A DNA stretch of 64,000 nucleotides from Rhodophyticola porphyridii (GCF_003688285.1 NZ_RCNT01000010.1:62001-126000); one strand, 5' to 3'. Shown: positions 26,367-34,432, counted from the first letter of the stretch. Notes: generated by a model from the sequence alone, not told the origin. Numbers and translations are program-made.

Positions 26367-26866
26367 TAAACACTTCCTGCTGCACCGGATTCATCCTGAA
26401 ACTCAGACACCCAGTTTTCCAGTAATTGGTCCATTTGCTTGTCGAATTCCTGATCGTCCAATTGATCGGAATACTTCGCTAGCCAACTGGCTCGGTTCAT
26501 CAACTGCCGGATATAGGACGACTGCAATGCATCAACAAAAAATTTGGAGGATTCCCCTGCACGATAGAAAATACCACTTTCTGTCGCCACTTGTTGCACC
26601 AGTTCACGGGAGATCATCAGGCGTAGCGCGGCGTGCACTGACTTACGGCGAACCTGCGTGATCGGGCTGACAATTGGAGTCGCAGGGTGCAGATCAGGAG
26701 GGCCGTCCAGCACACTTGTCCTGACGATGAGATAGTCCAATGCTGTCAATCGTTGAATATCCAATGCTTTAGGGAAGCAAGCATACAGGTTCAGGACTGC
26801 GCGAATGCCGGTTTCCAGGGGCCCGTTGAAAGGGAGGTCTGGCGACAATCGGTCTACTTTTTCCAT
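26366..26866 (-). CDS. ABC-3C middle component
   Basis: 166 residues. FNGPLETGIRAVLNLYACFP near the N-terminus, YLIVRTSV and LHPATPI match ABC-3C middle components, which are winged-HTH-like adaptors between ATPase and effector. It overlaps the effector gene by 13 bp upstream and the ATPase gene downstream, so the three are translated together. Confidence 0.78.
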   Translation of the reverse strand: MEKVDRLSPDLPFNGPLETGIRAVLNLYACFPKALDIQRLTALDYLIVRTSVLDGPPDLHPATPIVSPITQVRRKSVHAALRLMISRELVQQVATESGIFYRAGESSKFFVDALQSSYIRQLMNRASWLAKYSDQLDDQEFDKQMDQLLENWVSEFQDESGAAGSV

Positions 26867-27948
26867 GTCAGCCTCCCATCATTTGCCAACTGATGGCATA
26901 TTCCTCTGCGGTCTTTTGGAAGTGCGCTTTTGTTCAACGGGTGAGCATCAAGAGCCAGCGACTGTGCGGAGTCAGTTACTGCGACGACCCGTGCATACCC
27001 ATCCGCATGGTCACTTTCACAAGTGTCTGCGACGCCGTCATATATTTCATCTTGGAGGCTTTCGAATGTTCCTGGATCGGCCTTTTCCCGGACAAAAACA
27101 CGCAGGGATTCTGCGTGATAGAATGCCTCCCGAGAGCGTCCGAAATGCTCCTTCAGGTTGGACCAGGCGTTTAGATCGGTAGCGCATGAAATTGATTGGC
27201 TTTTGTGATCCGCATAGGCGTCAAGAAGTTTTTTTGTATAGGCGATTTCATGGGGCTCAATCTCGTCGGGCGGTGATTCCGCAACCGGCCTGGAAGGCAA
27301 GCCGCCTCCGAACCTACCTGGATAATACGGTGTCTTTTTGTGTGCTTCGATCACGCTTCTTGGAGCGGGTGCCGAGAATATCGAAAAGTCAAAATCATTG
27401 ACGTAGGTTTCAAAGTCGCCGGTTAGTTCGACGCTCTGCGTAGTCGTGATCTTGTCGGCGATCATCTTCTGCCATTTTTCGATCACCTCGGTCTTGAGAT
27501 TGTCGCTGTTCGCCAAGAGTAAATCGAGGGTGGTCGACGGGCCTTTGGGGGCGATGAATGCGCATGACCTCGGAGCCACATAAACCCCGTTGAAGGAGTG
27601 CCATAGGATTTTGCCGATCTCCGGCGCGACAACGCCAAAGCTCAAAGGGTTTTTGTAATGCTTGCACTGATGGTTGTCCCATACTCCCAAGAGCTTCTTG
27701 TCATCTGTGAAGCCCGCGACATCGATGCCTTTGTCGCCTGGCCCGGTTGGTCTCATCACGCTGAAATATTCATCCTTGAGTGAGTGAATCCATTCGTCGA
27801 TGAAGGTCTCCCAAACGCCAGAATCGTAAGTCTGGATTACAAGAACCGGGTCAATCTTGGGACCATTCTCGAACTCTTGTGCCGTCAGAATCGTGGCCGA
27901 TGCTAGATCTTTGACGGCATTTTCGAAATCGAGGGTCGTGGCTTCCAT
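26854..27948 (-). CDS. ABC-3C effector with restriction-endonuclease-like N-terminus
   Basis: 364 residues. The N-terminal part shows GDKGIDVAGF followed by LGVWDNHQCKHYKNPL, i.e. an acidic residue and a QxK-like element as in Mrr/PD-(D/E)xK nucleases; EVIEKWQKMI follows. The C-terminal part (about 240-364, with LNAWSNLKEHFGRSREAFYHAESLRVF and a terminal QLANDGRLTW) resembles the conserved C-terminal domain that docks effectors to the complex. Inference: the DNA-cutting toxin of the system. First gene of the operon; its promoter should lie in 27950-28050. Confidence 0.7.
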   Translation of the reverse strand: MEATTLDFENAVKDLASATILTAQEFENGPKIDPVLVIQTYDSGVWETFIDEWIHSLKDEYFSVMRPTGPGDKGIDVAGFTDDKKLLGVWDNHQCKHYKNPLSFGVVAPEIGKILWHSFNGVYVAPRSCAFIAPKGPSTTLDLLLANSDNLKTEVIEKWQKMIADKITTTQSVELTGDFETYVNDFDFSIFSAPAPRSVIEAHKKTPYYPGRFGGGLPSRPVAESPPDEIEPHEIAYTKKLLDAYADHKSQSISCATDLNAWSNLKEHFGRSREAFYHAESLRVFVREKADPGTFESLQDEIYDGVADTCESDHADGYARVVAVTDSAQSLALDAHPLNKSALPKDRRGICHQLANDGRLTWKK

Positions 27949-28049
27949 ACGTGCATGATCTCAAAATACGGTTCGCGAAAGCTTCATATTGCCACCATAT
28001 CAGGTGTTCCGGCAACAACAATCTACTAAAGATAGAAGAATGCTGGTTC

Positions 28050-28525
28050 ACCATGGACGTCCATTGATGGCACCAATGCGGCCTGTCAAGGGCCCTGTCG
28101 TCGGCGGGGCAATCGTGTTCCATCTTCGGCAAGATGGCGCCATCCAATCCGCGCAGGGTTGGTCTCCATGAATTGGTCTGGATGAAGTCCTCATGGGGGT
28201 ATCGGTGGGAGCTCGAAGGCTCCCCTGATTGGTGATCGAACGGCCAGTCGTTCGTGCATGGTTCGGTGCAGGTGGAGAGGCACGTCTCCAAGTCCCACGA
28301 GTGGGTTTCAAGGGGCGCGATAGCCCCTGATCTTCCTGAAAGGATCGATGGGTGCAGGAAGAGCGAAGTCTCCTGCGAGTGTTTGACCGACGATACGGTC
28401 TGCTGGCTCTGCAATGGGTTCAACACCCTGGAAGAGCCATGGCCGGAGGGATGCAACGGGAGCGCGCAGCGGGCTCCCTTGCCAAGATTGCGGTGTACTA
28501 CACCGCACATCTTGCGGTTCGCAGA
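28050..28525 (+). ncRNA. Candidate large structured RNA (tandem hairpins)
   Basis: This gap between the ABC-3C operon and the 28624 gene has no credible protein gene but can fold into at least twelve successive helices. Clear ones: 28120-28137 (7 bp), 28144-28162 (7), 28201-28229 (11, bulged), 28237-28254 (6), 28273-28290 (6), 28294-28305 (4), 28311-28328 (6), 28329-28346 (6), 28354-28376 (8, bulged A), 28385-28400 (5), 28404-28439 (7 plus inner 4), 28453-28482 (10, bulged C), 28483-28514 (14, bulged C). Three stems contain T-G pairs that are U-G wobbles on the plus strand but would be A-C mismatches on the minus strand, which favours plus-strand transcription. No T-run terminator ends it, so it may be a long leader of the next gene or be processed. 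I cannot match it to a named RNA class. Confidence 0.65.
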
Positions 28526-28623
28526 TAACGTCTTTCTAGCCCTGCAACAAAAATGTGGATGAGTATCCTATGCTGCCATGCACATACGCGCAGAGAAATG
28601 CTCTCGATGGTATGATCTGGCTC

Positions 28624-29133
28624 ATGGCCAAGAGACCCCCGTCAGAGTGCGAGCCCTTTACACAAGCAATGAAAGACCGAGTGAACGAGCTTTCCGAGAG
28701 AACGGGCTGGGGTGCGACGGCTGTCCGCAATCATATCGAGAGGGCGAAGCTCCCAGGGTGGGAGCATGCCTCACAAGGTCGCGTGAATGCGATCATGAGC
28801 GGCCAGTCTCAAGCCACAGTGGTCAGCACCGTTTACAATGCTGTCATTGCCGTGTTGGAGGATGCTTCACGCTCGGGCCTCGCGCTTGATACGCACCAGA
28901 AAGATGTCCGCCGGGTGTTGGTTGATGATGGCTTTGCGTCTGGCGTTCAACAGCTCTTGGATCGTTTCCACCATCTATCCACGATGAAGGCGTTGGCAGC
29001 GCTTGGAGCTCCCTCCGATCTATCCCACATCACCGTCGCGCGCGTAGCAAGCGGACAGCAAAAGAGCCTCAAGAAGAAGCATTATAATTTCCTCTCTTCC
29101 GTCCTCGAAAAATTAAGGAACGGTAAACTTTAG
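28624..29133 (+). CDS. Unknown protein downstream of the structured RNA
   Basis: 169 residues from ATG 28624 (MAKRPPSECEPF); in-frame alternatives at 28555 (GTG), 28570 and 28612 have no better ribosome site. ELSERTGWGATAVRNHIERAKLPGW may form a helix-turn-helix; the rest is helical with a basic end (KSLKKKHYNFLSS). Not recognised. Immediate adjacency to the hairpin array suggests an RNA-binding or RNA-controlled protein, but this is inference. Confidence 0.55.
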   Translation: MAKRPPSECEPFTQAMKDRVNELSERTGWGATAVRNHIERAKLPGWEHASQGRVNAIMSGQSQATVVSTVYNAVIAVLEDASRSGLALDTHQKDVRRVLVDDGFASGVQQLLDRFHHLSTMKALAALGAPSDLSHITVARVASGQQKSLKKKHYNFLSSVLEKLRNGKL

Positions 29134-29202
29134 ACCGCATTTTCCTCAAATTTTATCTATTTACATAATATTAAACATACTCTTGTAGTCTTAACGGAAA
29201 TT

Positions 29203-29237
29203 AGTCGCGAGGACTCCGCTCAAGAGAGACCGCGACT
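29203..29237. promoter_or_regulatory. Hairpin in the AT-rich leader of the acidic-protein gene
   Basis: AGTCGCG (29203-29209) pairs perfectly with CGCGACT (29231-29237). It follows an AT-rich stretch (29140-29200, with TAATATTAAA) that looks promoter-like. The helix lies about 75 bases before the next start codon. Confidence 0.35.
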
Positions 29238-29311
29238 GTGTGGGGATAGGTCACTGCATGAACGTGCAAGCCCGTCTCGAACCCAACAAATGACAGGGAC
29301 TTCAGGCATGT

Positions 29312-30238
29312 GTGGCCGAAGAAAAGGATATGGCAGGGGGATCAGCTCAAGAGCTTTTCAGGGATAATATCGGATCGATTGTCGATCCGGGTACAGAGAT
29401 ACTCTTTTCTGAAAATATCGCCGATATGGGGATCGTTCTCGATCCCGCATTGAGCGCACACGATTTAGATGCGGCGAGTTCACCGAACCGCGTGATCACT
29501 GCACGTGCGGCCTCAGAAGCAATCGAGAACCACGACGGGATTATTTCCGGGAGCCGTGATGGTGTGCGCAGTGGTGTTGCCGAGCGCGTGGCCGATGCCC
29601 GAGAAAGCAAAGCGGCTGTTTCAGAGCGCGACTCTGAGCGCGCAAATGATACAGCCTTCTACGTAATGCTTTTGGCAGAGAACGGTGTCGGGGGCTTTAT
29701 TTCTGGACAGTTCTTTGGCGGAATGGACGACGATGAAGCGTTAAGCTTCGGTCGTCGCATGGAAGAAGAAACAGGTCGATCACTGGAAGATTGGGCTGAA
29801 GAAATCCTTGGCCCTGAGGCGGCGGAGCGACATGACGGTGAAAGCGAGGCTGACTACATCAGACGGGTCGGTCGCGATGTACTCGACGCCATCACCGACG
29901 ATGACGGAGACCTCCTGCCAGAATATGCGGACAGCGCAATCGGAAACTTCTTTCTTGGTGAGTACGAATACCAGCGCATCCTCGGTGAAGTTATGCCACA
30001 GGTTCAGGCTGCTCGTGCTTCAGGCATGACCATCGAACAAGCAGAGGCAGAGTTGCGTGCTGAAGGCGTTATGGATGGGGGCCTAAGAGTGGAGTTTGCG
30101 GCGGCTGTTGCCGCAGAAGGTGACGATCAGGAACTGTACATAGCTTTGGAGGATGATCGCGAGCTCGGATCAGATACAGATTTGGGTACGACTGTTGATG
30201 TCGCTGCCAACGCCTCTGCACTCGATATGTTCTCTTAA
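29312..30238 (+). CDS. Unknown acidic protein
   Basis: 308 residues from GTG 29312 (ATG 29330 is an alternative). Strongly acidic and Ala-rich with many Asp/Glu, few basic residues and a central ERANDTAFYVMLLAENGVGGFISGQFFGG segment. No membrane helix or signal peptide is obvious. The last bases overlap those of the convergent gene. It could be a DNA-mimic or a secreted substrate, but no family is recognised. Confidence 0.55.
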   Translation: MAEEKDMAGGSAQELFRDNIGSIVDPGTEILFSENIADMGIVLDPALSAHDLDAASSPNRVITARAASEAIENHDGIISGSRDGVRSGVAERVADARESKAAVSERDSERANDTAFYVMLLAENGVGGFISGQFFGGMDDDEALSFGRRMEEETGRSLEDWAEEILGPEAAERHDGESEADYIRRVGRDVLDAITDDDGDLLPEYADSAIGNFFLGEYEYQRILGEVMPQVQAARASGMTIEQAEAELRAEGVMDGGLRVEFAAAVAAEGDDQELYIALEDDRELGSDTDLGTTVDVAANASALDMFS

Positions 30239-30771
30239 CTACCGTCTGCTAAGGCCGGACCTTCAAGGCTTGCCTGCTGAGTCTGACGCAAAATACCTAG
30301 TTGCTCCGCAACTTGAGGAATTGCATCCATGCCTTCTTGAAGATTGAGATTGATCTGACCTTCAGGCCCCTGAAAAACAAGGTGGCCGTAATGAAACGTT
30401 AAACCTGTTGCTGCTGTTCCTGCGTTTGTTCTTGTGAACGTCGCAGCGTCAATGCCGAGGTTTGCAAATTGCTGCTCAAAATGAGCTTCAACTCTTCCCA
30501 TTAGAACTTCGCTATCATCCCGTGTCAGTACATCATCACCAATATGGAATAGAACTGCGACGCTTTGGTTTTCCGCCGCATATTGCCGTGCAGCGTTTGC
30601 CTGCCGGGAAAACTCACAAAGCTCCGCGTCCATTGCCCCGCAATCATAGCTAGCAGCAGCCGGGGTTGTATCCTCAGCCGAAGCCGCAAGTGGGATAGCA
30701 GCGGTCAGGCCCGCAAGCGTGGCCGCGAACGCGCGTCCCGCAAAATTCGATCTGAGCTTTTCTGCTACCAT
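30235..30771 (-). CDS. Exported hypothetical protein
   Basis: 178 residues from ATG 30771, preceded by AAGGGA. The N-terminus is a typical signal peptide (basic start, AFAATLAGLTAAIPLAASA, cleavage near AEDTTP). The mature part has two Cys (YDCGAMDAELCEF) that could form a disulfide and ends helical. Its tail overlaps the convergent acidic-protein gene by four bases. Periplasmic; function unknown. Confidence 0.55.
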   Translation of the reverse strand: MVAEKLRSNFAGRAFAATLAGLTAAIPLAASAEDTTPAAASYDCGAMDAELCEFSRQANAARQYAAENQSVAVLFHIGDDVLTRDDSEVLMGRVEAHFEQQFANLGIDAATFTRTNAGTAATGLTFHYGHLVFQGPEGQINLNLQEGMDAIPQVAEQLGILRQTQQASLEGPALADGS

Positions 30772-30833
30772 GAGCCTCAATCCCTTGGTCGAAGCGGGCT
30801 TTCATCCAGGGTCAACCCGTTGAAAACGCTTGA

Positions 30834-30851
30834 GAAAAAGGACCCTTTTTC
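30834..30851. repeat. Left copy of an 18-bp inverted repeat pair
   Basis: GAAAAAGGACCCTTTTTC; its exact reverse complement occurs at 30964-30981. Each copy is itself nearly palindromic. The pair lies directly upstream of the resolvase gene, where res or inversion sites are found. Confidence 0.6.
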
Positions 30852-30963
30852 TTGATTTTCAAGATCAGAATGTGGTACGTTGCGTTTTGTAAGTTAACTC
30901 ACTGATTTTCAGTGATTTTGGCGGGCGAGAAGACCCACTATGGCAGGCCACGAGGCCAGAACC

Positions 30964-30981
30964 GAAAAAGGGTCCTTTTTC
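30964..30981. repeat. Right copy of the 18-bp inverted repeat pair
   Basis: GAAAAAGGGTCCTTTTTC, the reverse complement of 30834-30851, with 112 bp between them. The intervening DNA also holds the small dyads CTTGA-TTT-TCAAG and CACTGA-TTT-TCAGTG. No coding capacity is seen between 30781 and 31063. Confidence 0.6.
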
Positions 30982-31063
30982 CAATCGACGGGTGTGAGCG
31001 GTCGTCTCGGGTGAATCGGGACGTGTCGTTTGACTCAACCCATTGATTTAGAAAGGACACTTC

Positions 31064-31507
31064 ATGCCAAAGACAATTGGATATGCGCGTGTATCAACGG
31101 CGGAACAAAACCTCGCCTTACAAGTCTCTGCGCTTAGGGCAGCGGGCTGCACGGAAATCTTCGAGGAGCTTGGCGTCTCGGGGGCGCAAGCGGAGCGCCC
31201 GGCCCTAGAGGCGGCGCTCGGTGCGCTTGAACGCGGCGATACGCTGATTGTGTGGAGACTTGATCGGCTGGGCCGCTCATTGCGGCATTTGATCGACCTC
31301 AACGACGAATTAACCGCGCGCGGCTGTTACTTCGAAAGCCTGACTGAGAAGATCGACACATCTTCTGCCATGGGCAAATTCGTATTCCATATCCTTGGTG
31401 CCGTCGCAGAGCTTGAACGTGAAATCATCCGCGAGCGGACACTGGCAGGCATGGCCGAGGCCGCGAAACAAGGCCGCTTGCCCGGAAGACCGAGGTTGGC
31501 AGCGTAG
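31064..31507 (+). CDS. Serine resolvase/invertase lacking the C-terminal HTH
   Basis: 147 residues. The catalytic domain is complete: IGYARVSTAEQ with Ser11, GDTLIVWRLDRLGRSLRHLI, SSAMGKFVF and ELEREIIRERTLAGM. Family members of the Pin/Hin/Tn3 type continue with a roughly 40-residue HTH, but here the protein stops at GRPRLAA, and no HTH remnant is obvious in the following bases. It may be inactive, or may act with a partner. Confidence 0.85.
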   Translation: MPKTIGYARVSTAEQNLALQVSALRAAGCTEIFEELGVSGAQAERPALEAALGALERGDTLIVWRLDRLGRSLRHLIDLNDELTARGCYFESLTEKIDTSSAMGKFVFHILGAVAELEREIIRERTLAGMAEAAKQGRLPGRPRLAA

Positions 31508-31563
31508 GCAAAAGGGAAATAGAAAAGTTTGCGTCGGCCAATCGACAAATGATATATTAGTTG

Positions 31564-32034
31564 ATGGCATCAAGCGAACTAGACAGTCTTGGAAAACGAA
31601 TAAAGCATTTCGATAAAGTAAATGATCGAGTGAGGCGCATGCTCGACAGTTTCCTACAATCCCCGTTTGGCAAAGATTACAAGTGGGACCCAAGGTTCCT
31701 TGATGGGGACACGCTTGGAAGTCGAGGTTTAGGGCTTGTATCGAAGAACTTGAACAGCTCTGGACGCCCGACCTGGACTTTATCTATTGCAATTGATTCA
31801 TACGGTTCGGCTGCGGTCGAAATTGGGGATTGGCACCCCGGAAACACAGTAGATGAGGCGATTTCTAGGTACGAGCTGGACATCGAGCATCTGTCAGAAC
31901 CCGACGCGGCTTCAAAAATTTCGGCAGTGATGCTATCGCATCCAGAATCGAATATCGCGGCCAACTTTCAATTTTTTGTGGCTGACGCGCTCAAAATGCC
32001 CTCTCCAGACCTAACTTTAGAACCCGAGCTCTAA
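31564..32034 (+). CDS. Unknown protein
   Basis: 156 residues beginning MASSELDSLGKRIKHFDKVNDRVRRMLDSF, mixed alpha/beta, no export or membrane signal. No ribosome site is evident before ATG 31564. It ends two bases before the end of the convergent HTH-regulator gene. Not recognised. Confidence 0.5.
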   Translation: MASSELDSLGKRIKHFDKVNDRVRRMLDSFLQSPFGKDYKWDPRFLDGDTLGSRGLGLVSKNLNSSGRPTWTLSIAIDSYGSAAVEIGDWHPGNTVDEAISRYELDIEHLSEPDAASKISAVMLSHPESNIAANFQFFVADALKMPSPDLTLEPEL

Positions 32035-32036
32035 AG

Positions 32037-33227
32037 CTAAAGCTCGACTTCGTTCAGCAAAAGAAGTCGCTCCAACTTTTCCCGAACTCTTCGCCCAAAG
32101 TTCTTTTCTACATCATCAAAGGTTCTTGCGGCATCGTATTTCTCTTCGGCATCATCCTGATCCCATATTTCCATCTGGTGCTCAATGATGTCAAAAATCA
32201 TTTGAGGCAATACATCTGGAATAAGATGAGATAATTCAGGACGAGAGTGCTGAGTGACGGTTTTTCTAAGCTTGAGCTGATAGATATCAAGCTGACGATC
32301 AAAGTCCTGTTGGCTTTGGAAAAATTCAATACAGGGGTCGAGAATATCTTCGATTAGGAAACTGAGGGAGAATACTTGCGCGTCGGTCCAGCTCTCAACC
32401 TCTTCGACTATTCGCTCAAAACAGTCCCTTGCAAGATCAAACCTGTATGTCTGCGAGTACGCTCTTGCTCGTTGAATCATGGCCTCGAAACGATCTTCCG
32501 AAAGCCGTCCAAGAAATATGAGGTAAATTTCTTCTGCAAGCTGAGTGGCAGCAATACTGCTTTCAAGTTCCATCGCGCGGGCTGCTACATCCGCATAGTC
32601 GATTAGCATATCTCCTAGAAACGGGCCTAGGTGTTTGTAGGACTCTTGACCAACAATCTTGGAAGAGACGAAATTCATGCGTTCTATGTGGTTGGGTATG
32701 ATCCTAAGTGCATACCTTGTTGGGTTATCAGAATGTGGACTTACAGAGAAGACTTTCGATTTGAATAGCTCGTCGCATTTTTCCAAAGTATTTTTCAAAT
32801 ATGAATTCGGAAAGTAGTCGCTGTCCTTTATTCTGCTTTGGTATGACTGATCGAAGTTAAAGAATTTTGCCCCGGCCCTGAGTTCATCTTCTCGACTTCT
32901 CTGGTCCCGGAAAAGTGCCATTGTGCTGCGCGTGGCTTGGTCGGGATTAGAGCTGTGTTCTCGATCAAGTTTTGCCTGCCGATTGGCATACTCAAAAAAA
33001 CTTTGAACGCCGTTTGCTCCGCCTAATGCCACAAGAAGTTTGTGCAGCGTGTTGTTGTTAGGGTAGGTACGCCCGTTCCGCGCTCGAAAAACGGTAGTTC
33101 GACTGACTTTTGCGGCCTTGGCTAGAGTATCGTCGGCGTATCCCAAAGCACCCATACGTTCTACGAGGTACCGAGACAGCGCATCACGCTTCTCTCTTTT
33201 CACTTCGGCGTCATCCCGTGGGTTCAT
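32037..33227 (-). CDS. HTH regulator with helical C-terminal domain
   Basis: 396 residues from ATG 33227 (the frame is open for 16 codons more). An XRE-like HTH at about 18-75 (GYADDTLAKAAKVSRTTVFRARNGRTYPNN) is followed by a long helical region without catalytic motifs, reminiscent of TPR-containing sensors that bind a peptide or partner. Three TGCAAC repeats spaced one helical turn apart lie just upstream of its start and suggest autoregulation. Confidence 0.6.
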   Translation of the reverse strand: MNPRDDAEVKREKRDALSRYLVERMGALGYADDTLAKAAKVSRTTVFRARNGRTYPNNNTLHKLLVALGGANGVQSFFEYANRQAKLDREHSSNPDQATRSTMALFRDQRSREDELRAGAKFFNFDQSYQSRIKDSDYFPNSYLKNTLEKCDELFKSKVFSVSPHSDNPTRYALRIIPNHIERMNFVSSKIVGQESYKHLGPFLGDMLIDYADVAARAMELESSIAATQLAEEIYLIFLGRLSEDRFEAMIQRARAYSQTYRFDLARDCFERIVEEVESWTDAQVFSLSFLIEDILDPCIEFFQSQQDFDRQLDIYQLKLRKTVTQHSRPELSHLIPDVLPQMIFDIIEHQMEIWDQDDAEEKYDAARTFDDVEKNFGRRVREKLERLLLLNEVEL

Positions 33228-33238
33228 AGTTTGGAACT

Positions 33239-33265
33239 TGCAACACAATGCAACAAGGATGCAAC
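33239..33265. promoter_or_regulatory. Triple TGCAAC repeat, candidate operator
   Basis: TGCAAC occurs at 33239, 33249 and 33260, i.e. with 10- and 11-bp spacing on the same DNA face, in the gap between the divergent HTH regulator (start 33227) and the gene at 33343. A cooperative binding site for the HTH protein is the simplest reading. Confidence 0.5.
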
Positions 33266-33342
33266 ACTCTGGCACTCATGAGGATCCGAATTTCCCCCTA
33301 AGAATCAAGGCGTAGCAACACCTTGATACTAAGGAGCGACCG

Positions 33343-33891
33343 ATGAGGCTTTGCCGAGAGTGCCAGTTCCGGGGCTACTGCCGGAAGCTACGATGTCCGA
33401 TTGCCACGGACCTGGAGATCGCTGACGACCGGTTCATCAGAGCAGTAAGATCACATGCCTTCGATCTTCACATCCCGAACCGTCAGTGGCCCGATACGCT
33501 TGGGAACTGGTTGAGGGACTATCCAGGACAGTTTGTGGATTCGCTTGGGCAAGTGCGCGAGTTGCACCTGAGCGCCCTAGAATACCCGGAAGGGAAAGAG
33601 AACGACGACCCGCCGTACGCTCGGTGGTACGGCGTCTTTTGCAACACACGCTGTCTTCCCGGACGTTTGCCCCGCATTCGCAAGGAGGCTTGGGAGCGGG
33701 TGCGCATCGTTGCGACACTCCTTAGGGCGAAGCATCCGGTTAGGGCCTCGCACTGGGTGATAGTGCCGCCTCGCCGTGTTCTGACCTCGCAAATCAGAAA
33801 CCGTGCAAATCGAGGCTGTTCCGCCCGGAACGCATGCCGACTCGCTTTATTCCAATCTCAAGCCGCACCACCGCGCACCAATTCTCATTGA
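33343..33891 (+). CDS. Unknown protein with N-terminal cysteine cluster
   Basis: 182 residues; AAGGAG lies six bases before ATG 33343. The N-terminus CRECQFRGYCRKLRC has a C-x2-C-x4-C-x4-C pattern suited to zinc or an iron-sulfur site. The rest holds RQWPDTLGNWLRDYP and a basic C-terminus. It is first in a run of small genes leading to the VirD4-like protein, so a transfer-related role is possible. Not recognised. Confidence 0.55.
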   Translation: MRLCRECQFRGYCRKLRCPIATDLEIADDRFIRAVRSHAFDLHIPNRQWPDTLGNWLRDYPGQFVDSLGQVRELHLSALEYPEGKENDDPPYARWYGVFCNTRCLPGRLPRIRKEAWERVRIVATLLRAKHPVRASHWVIVPPRRVLTSQIRNRANRGCSARNACRLALFQSQAAPPRTNSH

Positions 33892-33901
33892 AGGAGGCAT
33901 G

Positions 33902-34189
33902 ATGGCCAATCCGATACAAAACAACGGGAGCGTTGCGAACGCTTCGCTGATGAACTTCGCAACCCTGCTTGCTTTCATCGCCGCGATGTTCGGAGCTCCG
34001 CCGCTTTATGGTCTCACGGTTCCATACGTCGTGCAGATGCTCTCGCGACATTACGGATCACAGTTCGCCGATCTTTACGACCTGCTCTGGATGGTTCTGA
34101 CCTTCCTGCTCGTCTTCATCCCCGCCCGCGCGATTTTCTACTTCGCGCTGACCGCCCTCATCTCAGGTGCGCTCTATCGGTTCATCTGA
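33902..34189 (+). CDS. Small membrane protein of the transfer region
   Basis: 95 residues from ATG 33902 (ATG 33899 also possible) after a strong AAGGAGG. Two hydrophobic segments (about 15-35 and 60-90, WMVLTFLLVFIPARAIFYFA) predict inner-membrane helices. It starts eleven bases after the Cys-cluster gene. It may support the coupling protein. Confidence 0.6.
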   Translation: MANPIQNNGSVANASLMNFATLLAFIAAMFGAPPLYGLTVPYVVQMLSRHYGSQFADLYDLLWMVLTFLLVFIPARAIFYFALTALISGALYRFI

Positions 34190-34269
34190 ATCCAATCGCG
34201 CAAGGCGGTGACTTGCTGCCTCGCGCTCCATCGCAGCCTCGCGCTGCATCAACCCCAAGGAGTAATCCC

Positions 34270-34404
34270 ATGGCTCAGAAACTCGGTGAAAAGGTCGGCC
34301 AGATCGACATTCACAAGAAGCCGAAATCCACCTTCGGCGAAACGCTGGTGGGCATCGCGCTCGCGATTTTCGCCATCTTCGTGCTGGTGAACGTCTTCGG
34401 CTGA
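34270..34404 (+). CDS. Very small single-pass membrane protein
   Basis: 44 residues, MAQKLGEKVGQIDIHKKPKS then a membrane helix (TLVGIALAIFAIFVLVNVF). AAGGAG precedes ATG 34270 and a strong terminator follows. Possibly an accessory of the coupling protein, which otherwise lacks N-terminal membrane helices. Confidence 0.65.
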   Translation: MAQKLGEKVGQIDIHKKPKSTFGETLVGIALAIFAIFVLVNVFG

Positions 34405-34432
34405 AGGTCGATTAGCAAAGATCGATTATTCG

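Noticed and set aside
27851-28510. 219-codon minus-strand frame across the hairpin region
   Set aside because: Odd composition rich in His, Ser, Cys and Trp, no ribosome site, and it overlaps the first codons of the effector gene; the hairpins explain the region better.
28050-28525. Hairpin array as a CRISPR array, omega RNA of IscB or tRNA cluster
   Set aside because: No repeated spacer-repeat unit, no RuvC/HNH guide nuclease next to it, and no cloverleaf or CCA end.
31064-31507. Integrase of the whole island
   Set aside because: It lies mid-island and lacks the DNA-binding domain; the large recombinase at the tRNA is the better candidate.
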